A stretch of 9,339 nt of DNA from Bacteroidia bacterium (GCA_030596245.1 JAUVKN010000157.1:1-9339), one strand, 5' to 3'; shown: positions 1 through 6,976, counted from the stretch's first letter. Numbers and translations are program-made. The notes: a model not told the origin generated them from the letters alone.

Positions 1-134
1 TTAAGTCGGAAAATGAAATCGAAAATCTCCACCGGTTTAACGAAAAAATGCCACTCAGGAAACCCGTATCAAATCAGCAATACAGAGGGGTGGAGTCAAA
101 AAGTTCAATTTGGTGGTAGCGGTTTAAATCCTTG
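1..134. other. Unexplained DNA next to a broken gene, possibly the end of a mobile element
   Basis: This segment lies directly downstream of the premature end of the restriction-methylation gene. It has no recognisable coding content: one plus-strand frame is open from the window edge to 138, but its translation is Gly/Ser/Asn-rich and unlike a protein end I know. It repeats short words: GGTGGAGTC and GGTGGTAG on the plus strand, GGTGGAG on the minus strand, and CGGTTTAA twice (33-40 and 119-126). Similar GGTGGAGTCAA-type words occur, from memory, near the ends of IS21-like elements in Bacteroidota, so I suspect the tip of such an insertion. No transposase, terminal inverted repeat or target duplication can be confirmed here. 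Confidence 0.3.
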
Positions 135-2294
135 TTAAAAAGATTTAAGCTTAGTAATTAGGCTCCCAATTTCTCTATTGCTTAGGCTCCATTTCTCACC
201 TGTTAGTCCTTCATATTCAATTTTGGTAAAATCACGTGAATTATTGATTTCTTCTGGATGAATCTGCTGATACATCAATGATGAGTTTGCATTTGATAGT
301 TTTATTATACAAGTATATGTCGAGGCATCCTGGAAAACCATATTTGAGCCAAAATGAAGAATGGATTCCAACGCGTTATTTTCCACGAGGTACTCTCTAA
401 TTCCACTACCGAAATCACTTACTAAAAACTTATGGGGAAGGATAAAAGAAACCACACCACTCCTATTGGTTAGGGATAAGGAGTTCTCTATAAAGAGAAC
501 ATATATATCAAATCTACCTGTTGCAGATTTGTAACTATTCTCATAATATTTAGATTCAATCTCAAAATTCTCTCTCAATCCTTGAACCCGAAGGTATGGA
601 GGATTACCAATTACAACATCAAATCCACCCTTTTTAAAGATTTCCGGAAATTCACTTTGCCAGTTAAAGGCTTTCTCCCTTGTAACTTCTACATCATCAA
701 TCAGGGAGTTACCACATTTAATATTGTTACTTAATGTATTTAGTTTTCTTCCCTTTTGGGCAGTCCTAAGCCACAATGAAAGTTTAGCGATTTCTACAGA
801 TTCTTCATTTAAATCAACTCCAAAAATGTTCTTCTCAAGAATATCAGTTGAAATATCAGAGAAGACAATCTCTCCTCCAAGTAATTGCGTACGTAACTCA
901 TCAATCTTCCTATGCTCTTGAATAAGAAAATCCAGTGCCTGATTCAGAAATGCCCCTGATCCACAGGCAGGATCAAGAATAGTTAGGGAAAGTAGCCATT
1001 CTCTAAAATCTGTAAGTTTCTGATCAAGTGCCTTAACTGTATCTTTCCTGCGGTTCTTCCTGCCTTTACTATACTCTTCATCCACGATTCCAAGTTCCTG
1101 CCGTTTTTCCTCACAGAGCTTTCCAACAGTATTCTCGACAATATATTTTGTGATATACTTTGGAGTGTAGAAGATGCCATCCTTCTTCCTCTTAGTCTTT
1201 GCTTTATCAACCTCTTCCCCTCTTAGCCTGGCTTGTACATTCTCTATCTCAGATAAGGAGTGCTCGAATATATGACCAAGAATATTGACATCAACATCAG
1301 TCTCAAAGTCATACGCACTCAGCTTGATTGTATGCTCATAAAGGATGTCATCATCAATTTTGATGTTATCCAGAATATCATCTGGCAAGAACAATCCACC
1401 ATTATACGGGAATATATCATATTTCTTGCCTTTATACCCTGTGTTCATGTACCCGAAATACTTCTTGAAACGATCATATAAGGGTATATACTCATCTAAT
1501 TCATCCTTAAGGGTGGTCCACTGCTTTACGATCTCACTAATCGAATTTGGGGGTAAAAGGAGCCTGTCCTCGGCAAAGAATATAAACAGGAATCTGTCAA
1601 GTAGTTTCTGTGTCTTATTGAAAAGGACCAGTTCATCGAAATCAGGATTATTCTTTATGATATTCCCAAATATCTGTTCCCGGAATTTCGAGTAATCAGC
1701 ATACAGTTTCTTTGTGATATTCTCCTCCTGAAGAACTGAAGACTTCTTCAAGGTAAGTGGAAGGTTATTCAACACACTATCCTTCGACAAGCAAAGCCAT
1801 AGCAGACCGAACTGATCCTTTCTCAGGTTAAATAGATCAAACTCAATGTAATCAACTGCATTTTCAATGTAGAACCGGAGTTTCTCAAAATTCGAGGTAA
1901 TAACATAGATGCATTTAGGCTGATGATGCTTGTATCCAAAGGCTTGTGCTTCGACCTTGTCGAGGTCACCAGTATCAGTGGACTTCAACTCAATTATGGC
2001 TACAGCATCCTCGCCACTCAGAATAGCACCATCCGCTTTCTTACTGTCATCTACATTCTTGAACTCCGTTGTTAGGTTGAACTGTGGTTTTGGATTTATG
2101 GTGTAATCAAGAATATTCACAAATAACTCACGGAGAAATCCTTCTTGGTGTTGTTCCTCTTTTGAACGACGGGTGTTCTCCTGAATTTCAGGATTCCCGA
2201 AGTGGTCCTGGAATAGGGAATATTTAGCATCTATCAAGGAAGAGTCCAGTTCATTCAGGTGTTTCTTCTCGACTGATTTTTGGAATAGACTCAT
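135..2294 (-). CDS. Type IIG restriction endonuclease/N6-adenine methyltransferase, Eco57I-like, C-terminally truncated
   Basis: A single chain that combines DNA cleavage with adenine methylation at the same target. The N-terminal domain (about 40-180) carries a PD-(D/E)xK nuclease signature: D88 in ADGAIL followed by E102-L-K104. A helical linker spans about 190-370. The N6-methyltransferase domain follows: GIFYTPKYIT (373-382, motif X region), motif I DPACGSGAFL (441-450), FGVDLNEESVEIA (491-503) and the catalytic NPPY (564-567). Family members usually run to roughly 1000 residues with a TaqI-like C-terminal specificity domain. This one ends at residue 719, just after the linker SNREIGSLITKLK, so the target-recognition domain is absent. 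No continuation appears in the other frames beyond the stop. I infer a break by insertion or deletion. The product probably cannot recognise a specific site, and the system may be dead. The gene is divergent from the ART-like gene at 2412. Confidence 0.85.
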   Translation of the reverse strand: MSLFQKSVEKKHLNELDSSLIDAKYSLFQDHFGNPEIQENTRRSKEEQHQEGFLRELFVNILDYTINPKPQFNLTTEFKNVDDSKKADGAILSGEDAVAIIELKSTDTGDLDKVEAQAFGYKHHQPKCIYVITSNFEKLRFYIENAVDYIEFDLFNLRKDQFGLLWLCLSKDSVLNNLPLTLKKSSVLQEENITKKLYADYSKFREQIFGNIIKNNPDFDELVLFNKTQKLLDRFLFIFFAEDRLLLPPNSISEIVKQWTTLKDELDEYIPLYDRFKKYFGYMNTGYKGKKYDIFPYNGGLFLPDDILDNIKIDDDILYEHTIKLSAYDFETDVDVNILGHIFEHSLSEIENVQARLRGEEVDKAKTKRKKDGIFYTPKYITKYIVENTVGKLCEEKRQELGIVDEEYSKGRKNRRKDTVKALDQKLTDFREWLLSLTILDPACGSGAFLNQALDFLIQEHRKIDELRTQLLGGEIVFSDISTDILEKNIFGVDLNEESVEIAKLSLWLRTAQKGRKLNTLSNNIKCGNSLIDDVEVTREKAFNWQSEFPEIFKKGGFDVVIGNPPYLRVQGLRENFEIESKYYENSYKSATGRFDIYVLFIENSLSLTNRSGVVSFILPHKFLVSDFGSGIREYLVENNALESILHFGSNMVFQDASTYTCIIKLSNANSSLMYQQIHPEEINNSRDFTKIEYEGLTGEKWSLSNREIGSLITKLKSF

Positions 2295-2380
2295 AGCTAT
2301 AGACTTGTAGGATGATCTTGCTTTAAAGCTATAGAAAATGGATTAAACTGAATCCTTTTAAGATTATTAATCGTAAAATC

Positions 2381-2388
2381 TATTCTTG
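2381..2388 (+). promoter_or_regulatory. Possible -7 box of the ART-like gene
   Basis: TATTCTTG matches the Bacteroidota -7 consensus TAnnTTTG at all but one defined position and lies 23 bp before the start codon at 2412. The upstream TTTTA at about 2356-2360 is only a weak -33 candidate. The shared divergent space 2295-2411 must also hold the promoter of the restriction gene, which I could not pick out. Confidence 0.3.
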
Positions 2389-2411
2389 TATCAGATAAAA
2401 ATATCACTAAA

Positions 2412-2831
2412 ATGAAATACTACTATCATCTTACGGATATAAAAAATGTGAAATCCATCCTTAATGATGGTCTAAAAGCAGGGCATGGAGCCATTTTCCT
2501 ACTAGATTCAACAGACCTAAATCTTATAAGAAATGTTGCTATGTATCAAGTGGGTTTGTACGATGTAGCATTGCTGAAAATCGGAAGGAAGGGCATAAAG
2601 GCAAAGATTAAGCAAGATAATGTAGCTGAATTTATGGCAGGAAGGCAATTTTATGTAGAACAAGAAATTATTTCCTCAGGATTTATCGAGTTTATTAAGG
2701 AATATCACTTCACTGATAGAGATGCGGCAGAATTGCAACTAGCTAAATATAAAGTTCTTGGAATGGACTACACTTTGAAGGATGTTATCGAAGAAATGAA
2801 ATATATCGAAGAACTCAGTAAAAAGAAATAG
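2412..2831 (+). CDS. Small protein resembling the ADP-ribosyltransferase/Tpt1-like fold (uncharacterised)
   Basis: I do not recognise a named family with certainty. The 139-residue protein opens with YYYHLTDIKNVKSILNDGLKA (3-23), the pattern of a NAD-binding ART-type fold: an aromatic-His-x-Thr strand (H6, T8), a helix, then an 'ILxxGL' turn, as in RNA 2'-phosphotransferases (KptA/Tpt1) and DarT-like toxins. IFLLD (28-32) fits the next strand. D69-N70-V71 and the segment QFYVEQEIISSGFIEF (79-94) could supply the late acidic residue (E83 or E85) typical of the fold. There is no signal peptide or membrane segment, so it is likely cytosolic. It stands alone, divergent from the broken restriction gene and convergent with the integrase gene, inside the presumed island. 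A role as toxin, defence effector or RNA/DNA-modifying enzyme is inference; the coding call is firmer than the function. Confidence 0.75.
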   Translation: MKYYYHLTDIKNVKSILNDGLKAGHGAIFLLDSTDLNLIRNVAMYQVGLYDVALLKIGRKGIKAKIKQDNVAEFMAGRQFYVEQEIISSGFIEFIKEYHFTDRDAAELQLAKYKVLGMDYTLKDVIEEMKYIEELSKKK

Positions 2832-2860
2832 TTTGAAAAATCCTATTTGTTTCACCTGCT

Positions 2861-2898
2861 TGAAAAACAAAAGGAGCCAGACATCGTCTAACTCCTTT
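2861..2898 (-). terminator. Rho-independent terminator of the integrase gene
   Basis: Inverted repeat AAAGGAG (2870-2876) and CTCCTTT (2892-2898), with an inner stem AGAC/GTCT (2879-2882, 2886-2889) closing on a three-base loop. Read on the minus strand, the stem is followed by TTTTGTTTTTC, which suits the integrase ending at 2920. On the plus strand no T-run follows, so it would serve the convergent ART-like gene less well. Confidence 0.65.
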
Positions 2899-2919
2899 CG
2901 ACCAACACCCATACAACGC

Positions 2920-4173
2920 CTATTTCTTTTTGGATTTCTTCTTTGACTTCTTTTTAGACATCTTGTGAGCCAACTGGTCCATCTCCCTTGCAATGGTCTT
3001 ATCAAGGATTCGGGCATACTGTCTTGTGATCCTCATATCGGAATGTCCCAACATTTTGGAAACGCTTTCCATTGAAACATTGTTGGCAAGAGTCACAGTT
3101 GTTGCAAATGTATGCCGTGCACAATGGGTAGTAAGGTTCTTCTTGATACCACACAGGTCAGCAACCTCCTTGAGATATGCGTTCATCTTTTGATTTGATA
3201 GGACAGGAAGAATCACCCCTTTTCGCTCACAGACAAGATTATTCTTATACCGCTCGATGATCTCCAATGGAAAAGGAAGAAGTGGTATATGAGCAGGTTT
3301 TCCGGTCTTACTGCGCCGTATTTTGATCCATCTTGTCCCATCCGGACCATACTCAATATGATCAGGTGTTAAAGCATGAGCATCGACGTAAGCTACTCCC
3401 GTATAACAACAAAATAGGAATATATCCCTGACCTGAGCAATACGCTCGATGTCAATCTGCTTTGAGTGTATAGCGTTTATTTCTTCCTGATTAAGAAATG
3501 GTTTATCGACTTCCTCAATTTTGAGATTTAGATTCTTCAATGGATTTGTCTGAATCCATTCATTTCTTATGGCGTGTCGAATAATCTTGGCGAAATTCCG
3601 GACATATTTTACCGTTGTGTTATTATTGCACTCTCGATCCACCCTGAAGTAAGTTTCATATTTATCTACAAAATCAGGATCAATATCTTTTAGGTAGTAA
3701 TCGACCATTCCATATTTCTCATTGATAAACCGATCAAGATGTCTCCTTGAAGTTCTATGGCGTTTATATGTTAAGGGTGCTACTCCTTTCCCTACCAATA
3801 ATTTTAGCTTCTCATTATGGTCATCATACACCTTTAGGATGGTCCGCTCTTCATCATTGTCCTTGCCAATATAAGCGTTCTTTAGGGTCTTAGCAGTGAT
3901 AACTCTGTTTTTACTAATCATCTCCTCTTGTCTGAGATACACCTGATTTCGTTGTTGCTCAAGGAACCTGTTCAGATTCTTCCCATTCTCAGCAGAAGGA
4001 TTCGCATATCCCTTTGCTTTGTTCCATTGTTCAGGTTTAATACTCCTGTTAATAGAGGCTTCTGCTCTTATACCATCAATGGTAATTCTCATGTAAATGG
4101 GAGCTTCTCCCCTCTTGTTCAACTTCGATCTCTTCAAGTAGAATAAGATCGAATAACTTCTTCTTCTGTTCAT
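2920..4173 (-). CDS. Site-specific tyrosine recombinase (integrase) of the Bacteroidota type
   Basis: Catalyses strand exchange between attachment sites during integration or excision of a mobile element. Numbered from the ATG at 4173 (417 residues), there is an N-terminal arm-DNA-binding domain (about 5-55, YSILFYLKRSKLNKRGEAPIY...), a SAM-like core-binding domain (about 113-205) and a catalytic domain (about 228-400). Visible catalytic residues are K289 (SKTGK), H350 and R353 (HCAR), H377 (LGHSDM) and nucleophile Y386 (RQYAR). The position of the first catalytic Arg, in CCYTGVAYVD, is Ala261. Loss of this Arg is known in CTnDOT-type integrases, so it need not mean inactivity. The C terminus is a Lys/Ser-rich tail. 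An in-frame ATG at 4197 would add eight residues. I prefer 4173 because a -7-like box at 4202-4209 would place the transcript start close to the upstream ATG. The gene reads away from ssrA, the usual arrangement for an integrase beside its attachment site. Confidence 0.9.
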   Translation of the reverse strand: MNRRRSYSILFYLKRSKLNKRGEAPIYMRITIDGIRAEASINRSIKPEQWNKAKGYANPSAENGKNLNRFLEQQRNQVYLRQEEMISKNRVITAKTLKNAYIGKDNDEERTILKVYDDHNEKLKLLVGKGVAPLTYKRHRTSRRHLDRFINEKYGMVDYYLKDIDPDFVDKYETYFRVDRECNNNTTVKYVRNFAKIIRHAIRNEWIQTNPLKNLNLKIEEVDKPFLNQEEINAIHSKQIDIERIAQVRDIFLFCCYTGVAYVDAHALTPDHIEYGPDGTRWIKIRRSKTGKPAHIPLLPFPLEIIERYKNNLVCERKGVILPVLSNQKMNAYLKEVADLCGIKKNLTTHCARHTFATTVTLANNVSMESVSKMLGHSDMRITRQYARILDKTIAREMDQLAHKMSKKKSKKKSKKK

Positions 4174-4201
4174 AAGTAATAGAATTAAATTAAACATGGT
4201 G

Positions 4202-4209
4202 TAAAGGTA
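4202..4209 (-). promoter_or_regulatory. Possible -7 box of the integrase gene
   Basis: On the minus strand TACCTTTA matches TAnnTTTG except for its last base. It lies 28 bp before the ATG at 4173, with a weak upstream TTGG. Two copies of TTGCATAAGA sit just upstream of it, so integrase or an accessory factor binding there could repress the gene. Confidence 0.3.
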
Positions 4210-4230
4210 CTATCACGCTTAATACCAATA

Positions 4231-4264
4231 CTTTGCATAAGATGCCCTTTCCTTGCATAAGAAG
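4231..4264 (+). repeat. Pair of direct repeats TTGCATAAGA, 20 bp apart
   Basis: TTGCATAAGA occurs at 4233-4242 and 4253-4262, with similar flanks (CTTTGCATAAGATG and CCTTGCATAAGAAG). The 20-bp period is about two helical turns, so both copies face the same side of the DNA. They lie between the integrase gene and ssrA, immediately upstream of the proposed integrase promoter. This suits arm-type integrase or excisionase sites, or an operator. Confidence 0.6.
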
Positions 4265-4303
4265 TGAGTAGGTGGAGATTTTGCCTTGTACTAATGTCCA
4301 CCG

Positions 4304-4346
4304 ATTAGGTGACCTGCTTATTGCAATTAGGTGGACTTTATTGCAA
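4304..4346 (+). repeat. Adjacent near-direct repeats ATTAGGTG...TTATTGCAA
   Basis: Unit one is at 4304-4326 and unit two at 4326-4346. Both begin ATTAGGTG and end TATTGCAA, differing by a small gap and a few bases. An inverted pair GTCCACC (4296-4302) and GGTGGAC (4330-4336) overlaps them, and a further GGTGGA is at 4271. With the TTGCATAAGA pair and TTGCA at 4393 and 4403, this gives six plus-strand TTGCA words in about 175 bp. I infer binding sites for the integrase arm domain and accessory proteins. Confidence 0.5.
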
Positions 4347-4360
4347 AGTAGCAGGAAAAG

Positions 4361-4394
4361 AAAAATCCTGTAAACGCATGGTTCGCAGGATTTT
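4361..4394 (-). terminator. Probable terminator of tmRNA
   Basis: Inverted repeat AAAATCCTG (4362-4370) and CAGGATTTT (4386-4394) around a 15-base loop. On the minus strand the stem follows the tmRNA 3' end by about 25 bases and is followed by a T-rich tract (TTTTTCTTTTCC). If the island boundary lies at the tmRNA 3' end, this terminator is supplied by the element rather than by the original chromosome. Confidence 0.5.
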
Positions 4395-4418
4395 GCATTA
4401 GTTTGCAGACTTTAAAAG

Positions 4419-4440
4419 TGGAGCTGCGGGGGGTCGAACC
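4419..4440. other. Presumed attachment site at the 3' end of ssrA
   Basis: The last bases of tmRNA (T-arm and acceptor strand) meet the integrase-side repeats here. Integrases commonly use the 3' end of tRNA and tmRNA genes and restore the gene on integration. The gene is intact, with an acceptor stem that still pairs. I found no second copy of this end in the window, so the other boundary must lie left of position 1. The exact crossover cannot be set from one junction. Confidence 0.45.
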
Positions 4441-4815
4441 CCGGTCCAAACGAGAAACCCATATGCTTTCTACATGCTTAGTCAATCTTTGGTTTTCGTG
4501 AACGGGCCTACGATAGACTACAAGCCAGAACCTTAGTCACCTTTGTTTCGCCGCCGGACCGGGACCTTCCGATGGCTATCCCTGCTTTGCTTGTGCCCCG
4601 TATACTACTGCCAACCAGGAGGAAACAGCAGCGGAACATCTCGTCCTCAGTCTCTAAGACCGGGATTAGGCTAATCTTACTAAGTAAAATTAAGCTGCGA
4701 GAGCATAATTATTATCGCCAATTATAAGTGTGAAACCTGGGATTAACGAGCCAAATTCCCACGCTCGGCATGCTTACACACCAGTTTGACCCGCTGTCAA
4801 ATCCATTTCAGCCCC
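4419..4815 (-). ncRNA. ssrA: Transfer-messenger RNA (tmRNA)
   Basis: Rescues ribosomes stalled on broken messages, working with SmpB: it acts first as an alanine tRNA and then as a message encoding a degradation tag. The 5' end GGGGCTGAAATGGATTTGAC pairs through GGGGCTG (4815-4809) with CAGCTCC near the 3' end (4420-4426), with one G-U pair. The T-arm GGGGTTCGACCCC is intact. The tag reading frame on the minus strand, 4719-4690, gives GDNNYALAA and a TAA stop, a Bacteroidota-like tag ending in the protease signal ALAA. Length is 397 nt with a discriminator A at 4419. The following genomic bases are CTT, so the terminal CCA is not fully encoded. It is a one-piece type, and its own promoter lies just upstream. 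Confidence 0.95.
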
Positions 4816-4827
4816 TGGTATAGCCTA

Positions 4828-4856
4828 CAAAGCTACAAAATTTAGACCAATCCAAA
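4828..4856 (-). promoter_or_regulatory. Promoter of ssrA, Bacteroidota type
   Basis: On the minus strand TAGCTTTG (4835-4828) is a perfect match to the -7 consensus TAnnTTTG. TTTG at 4856-4853 sits 17 bp upstream as the -33 element. The -7 box ends 12 bp before the mature tmRNA 5' end, leaving room for a short leader removed by RNase P. Confidence 0.75.
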
Positions 4857-4896
4857 CTTTTTGTAACTTATCGCGCTTAACCAATCCGGAATTATC

Positions 4897-6888
4897 ATGA
4901 GAACGATCTCACTTGTCATTCTTTCAGCTCTTGTGCTTGCTGCCTGTACCCTCCAGGAATCCTTTAACTTTTCCGGCGATCTGCAGATCGGCACCATTGT
5001 CGAGGGTGAGCTTGCAACAGAGACTCCCGATAGTTTCAGGTTGGAGCTGGATGCAGAAACATATATCTATGGAGTTGTTGATCAACTATCCGTTGATGTG
5101 GTGGTAACTATATATGATTCAGCTGATAATGTGATCGGTAAATTTGATGGTCCGGGTGTAGGGCCAGAGGCCTTCTCTGTTGAGGTACATGAAGAGGGCA
5201 GCTACCTGCTTGAAGTGGCTCCTTTTGAAGAGGAAAGTGGTGAATATACCATACAGTTGAAGGTGGTTGAACCCATAGCGACCGATCCGGAAAAGAGGGT
5301 CGATCAACTATTTACACCCTTCACAGGTGATGATGTGCCGGGTGGGGTGATTGGAGTGATGAAAGATGGTAAACTCATCTATTCAAAAGCTTATGGGATG
5401 GCCAACCTTACCCATGGAATTCCATATGCAACCAGTACGCTCACCAACATCGGTTCAGTATCCAAACAATTTACTGCATTCGCCATCCTTTTGCTTGAAC
5501 AGCAGGGTAAGATTTCTCTGGAAGATGATGTAAGGAAACATATCCCGGAACTTCCCGAGTTTGATGAGGTGATTACCATCAGGAACCTGATGAACCATAC
5601 CAACGGACTTCGTGAAGTATACAACCTGATACCCATGACAGGTTGGAAAGGTCAGGACGGTTTAAGAAGAGAAGAGATCATTGAAATATTGAAACGCCAG
5701 GAGAAATTACAGGCATCTCCGGGAGAGGAGTATAACTACAATAACTCGGCATTTATTATGCTGGCGGAAATAGTGGAGCGGATCAGTGATCAGGACTTTC
5801 CCGATTGGATGGCCGAAAACGTATTTGGACCGCTGGGAATGGAATCAACGGTAGTAAGGGCAAATCCGTCGACCATTGTCCCAAATTCCTCTCAGGGATA
5901 TGTGATAGAGGCTTCCGGATTTAAAGAAGCCGGTGATCTTGATGCTTCCTATGGTGCCGGTGGGATCTACACCACAGTGGAAGACATTAACAAATGGCTG
6001 AACAACTTCCATGAACCAATCCTGGGCGGTGAGGAATTGATTATCAGATTGACAACTCCGGATACATTGAACAATGGTGATACCATGACCTATGCACTGG
6101 GAATTGGTGTGGGAGAGTACAAAGGATTGAAAAGGTACGAACATGGTGGCGCAGATATCGCGCATCGTGCCCTGCTCACATATTTTCCGGAGATTAATGC
6201 CGGTGTGGTAACCATGAGCAATCATGCAAACTTCCCCACAGGTCAAATTTCTTACGGAGCCATCAAAGCCTATTTCAGTGACGAGCTGGAGTCCGAAGAA
6301 GAGGGCACAGAAGATAATAAGGATACAGACTCAACCGAGGTAATTGTTCCGGAGAAACTGTTAGAATCTTATGCTGGTAAATATAAGATAACGGCCGTAG
6401 GGGTAGTACTGGAATATAAGCTGAAGGAGGGTGTATTGATCTCTTCCATAGAAGGACAGCCCGATGTGGAAATGATCCCAAAATCCAATTCAATTTTTGC
6501 ATACAAGGGTGTTGAAGCAAAAGTGGAGTTTAAGACGGATAAGGATGGTAATGTTACCCATGCAATTCATTCCCAGGGAGGAGCTGACTATACGCTCGAT
6601 CCTTTAGCCCCTTATGATCCCACACCTGAACAGTTAAAAGCCTTCGAGGGAAAATACCTGAGCAAAGAGCTGGAAACCTTTTATACCCTTGAGGTCAGGG
6701 ACACCCTCCTGATGGTCCTGATCAGGAATACAAAGGAGATCAAACTATCTCCCCTGGATGAGGATTCGTTCAAAGGAGATATATATTTCATCTCAGAAAT
6801 TAATTTCTTAAGGGATGAAAGTGGATGGGTAAATGCCTTTACCGTTTCAAATGGACGAACAAAGGGAATCCTTTTCGAACGGAATTGA
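4897..6888 (+). CDS. Lipoprotein serine hydrolase of the beta-lactamase/peptidase S12 family with a PPC-like domain
   Basis: An exported penicillin-binding-protein-like hydrolase. Residues 1-17 are a lipoprotein signal ending in the lipobox LAAC, with Cys17 as the likely lipidated residue, so it should be anchored facing the periplasm or the surface. A PPC-like beta domain follows (about 27-123). The catalytic domain covers about 134-460: S187-V-S-K190 (nucleophile and general base), Y281-N-N283 (the Y-x-N motif) and H416-G-G418 in place of KTG. The HGG form is common in the esterase/peptidase-like branch, so beta-lactam resistance should not be assumed. An acidic linker (461-482) leads to two tandem beta-rich modules of the DUF3471-like kind (about 485-563 and 576-663), each opening with a (Y/F)xGKY pattern. 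The start is set by the signal peptide. It is divergent from ssrA with an 81-bp gap, and I see no convincing promoter of its own. Substrate unknown. Confidence 0.9.
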   Translation: MRTISLVILSALVLAACTLQESFNFSGDLQIGTIVEGELATETPDSFRLELDAETYIYGVVDQLSVDVVVTIYDSADNVIGKFDGPGVGPEAFSVEVHEEGSYLLEVAPFEEESGEYTIQLKVVEPIATDPEKRVDQLFTPFTGDDVPGGVIGVMKDGKLIYSKAYGMANLTHGIPYATSTLTNIGSVSKQFTAFAILLLEQQGKISLEDDVRKHIPELPEFDEVITIRNLMNHTNGLREVYNLIPMTGWKGQDGLRREEIIEILKRQEKLQASPGEEYNYNNSAFIMLAEIVERISDQDFPDWMAENVFGPLGMESTVVRANPSTIVPNSSQGYVIEASGFKEAGDLDASYGAGGIYTTVEDINKWLNNFHEPILGGEELIIRLTTPDTLNNGDTMTYALGIGVGEYKGLKRYEHGGADIAHRALLTYFPEINAGVVTMSNHANFPTGQISYGAIKAYFSDELESEEEGTEDNKDTDSTEVIVPEKLLESYAGKYKITAVGVVLEYKLKEGVLISSIEGQPDVEMIPKSNSIFAYKGVEAKVEFKTDKDGNVTHAIHSQGGADYTLDPLAPYDPTPEQLKAFEGKYLSKELETFYTLEVRDTLLMVLIRNTKEIKLSPLDEDSFKGDIYFISEINFLRDESGWVNAFTVSNGRTKGILFERN

Positions 6889-6915
6889 TGAAGGAGTCTG
6901 GGAAAACCAATTCAT

Positions 6916-6958
6916 AAAAAAACCACGAAGAGTACACCTGTATGTGCTCCCCGTGGTT
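6916..6958 (-). terminator. Strong terminator of the sigma factor operon
   Basis: AACCACG (6921-6927) pairs with CGTGGTT (6952-6958). An inner stem GAGTACA/TGTGCTC (6930-6936, 6943-6949) has one G-T pair. On the minus strand the stem runs straight into seven T, a classic rho-independent form for the membrane protein gene ending at 6977. On the plus strand there is no T-run after the stem, although it could still mark the end of the convergent hydrolase gene. Confidence 0.8.
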
Positions 6959-6976
6959 CGCTCAATGATCTGAATT

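Noticed and set aside
1..138. Plus-strand open frame from the window edge to a TAA at 136-138
   Set aside because: Forty-five codons without a stop can occur by chance, and the translation resembles no protein end I know; it may be non-coding element DNA.
983..1695. Open frames on both strands inside the restriction gene
   Set aside because: They are shadows of a long gene with clear nuclease and methyltransferase motifs.
2847..2870. Second weak inverted repeat TTGTTT/AAACAA after the ART-like gene
   Set aside because: The stem is AT-only and partly overlaps the stronger terminator; not convincing on its own.
2739..3017. Minus-strand frame spanning the integrase end and the ART-like gene end
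   Set aside because: It overlaps two better supported genes and a terminator hairpin, and has no recognisable content.
4198..4418. CRISPR-like array in the repeats between integrase and ssrA
   Set aside because: The units are short, imperfect and adjacent, without spacers of constant length.
4897..6888. Antibiotic-resistance beta-lactamase
   Set aside because: The third motif is HGG and the protein carries extra domains, both typical of S12 peptidase/esterase relatives rather than resistance enzymes.
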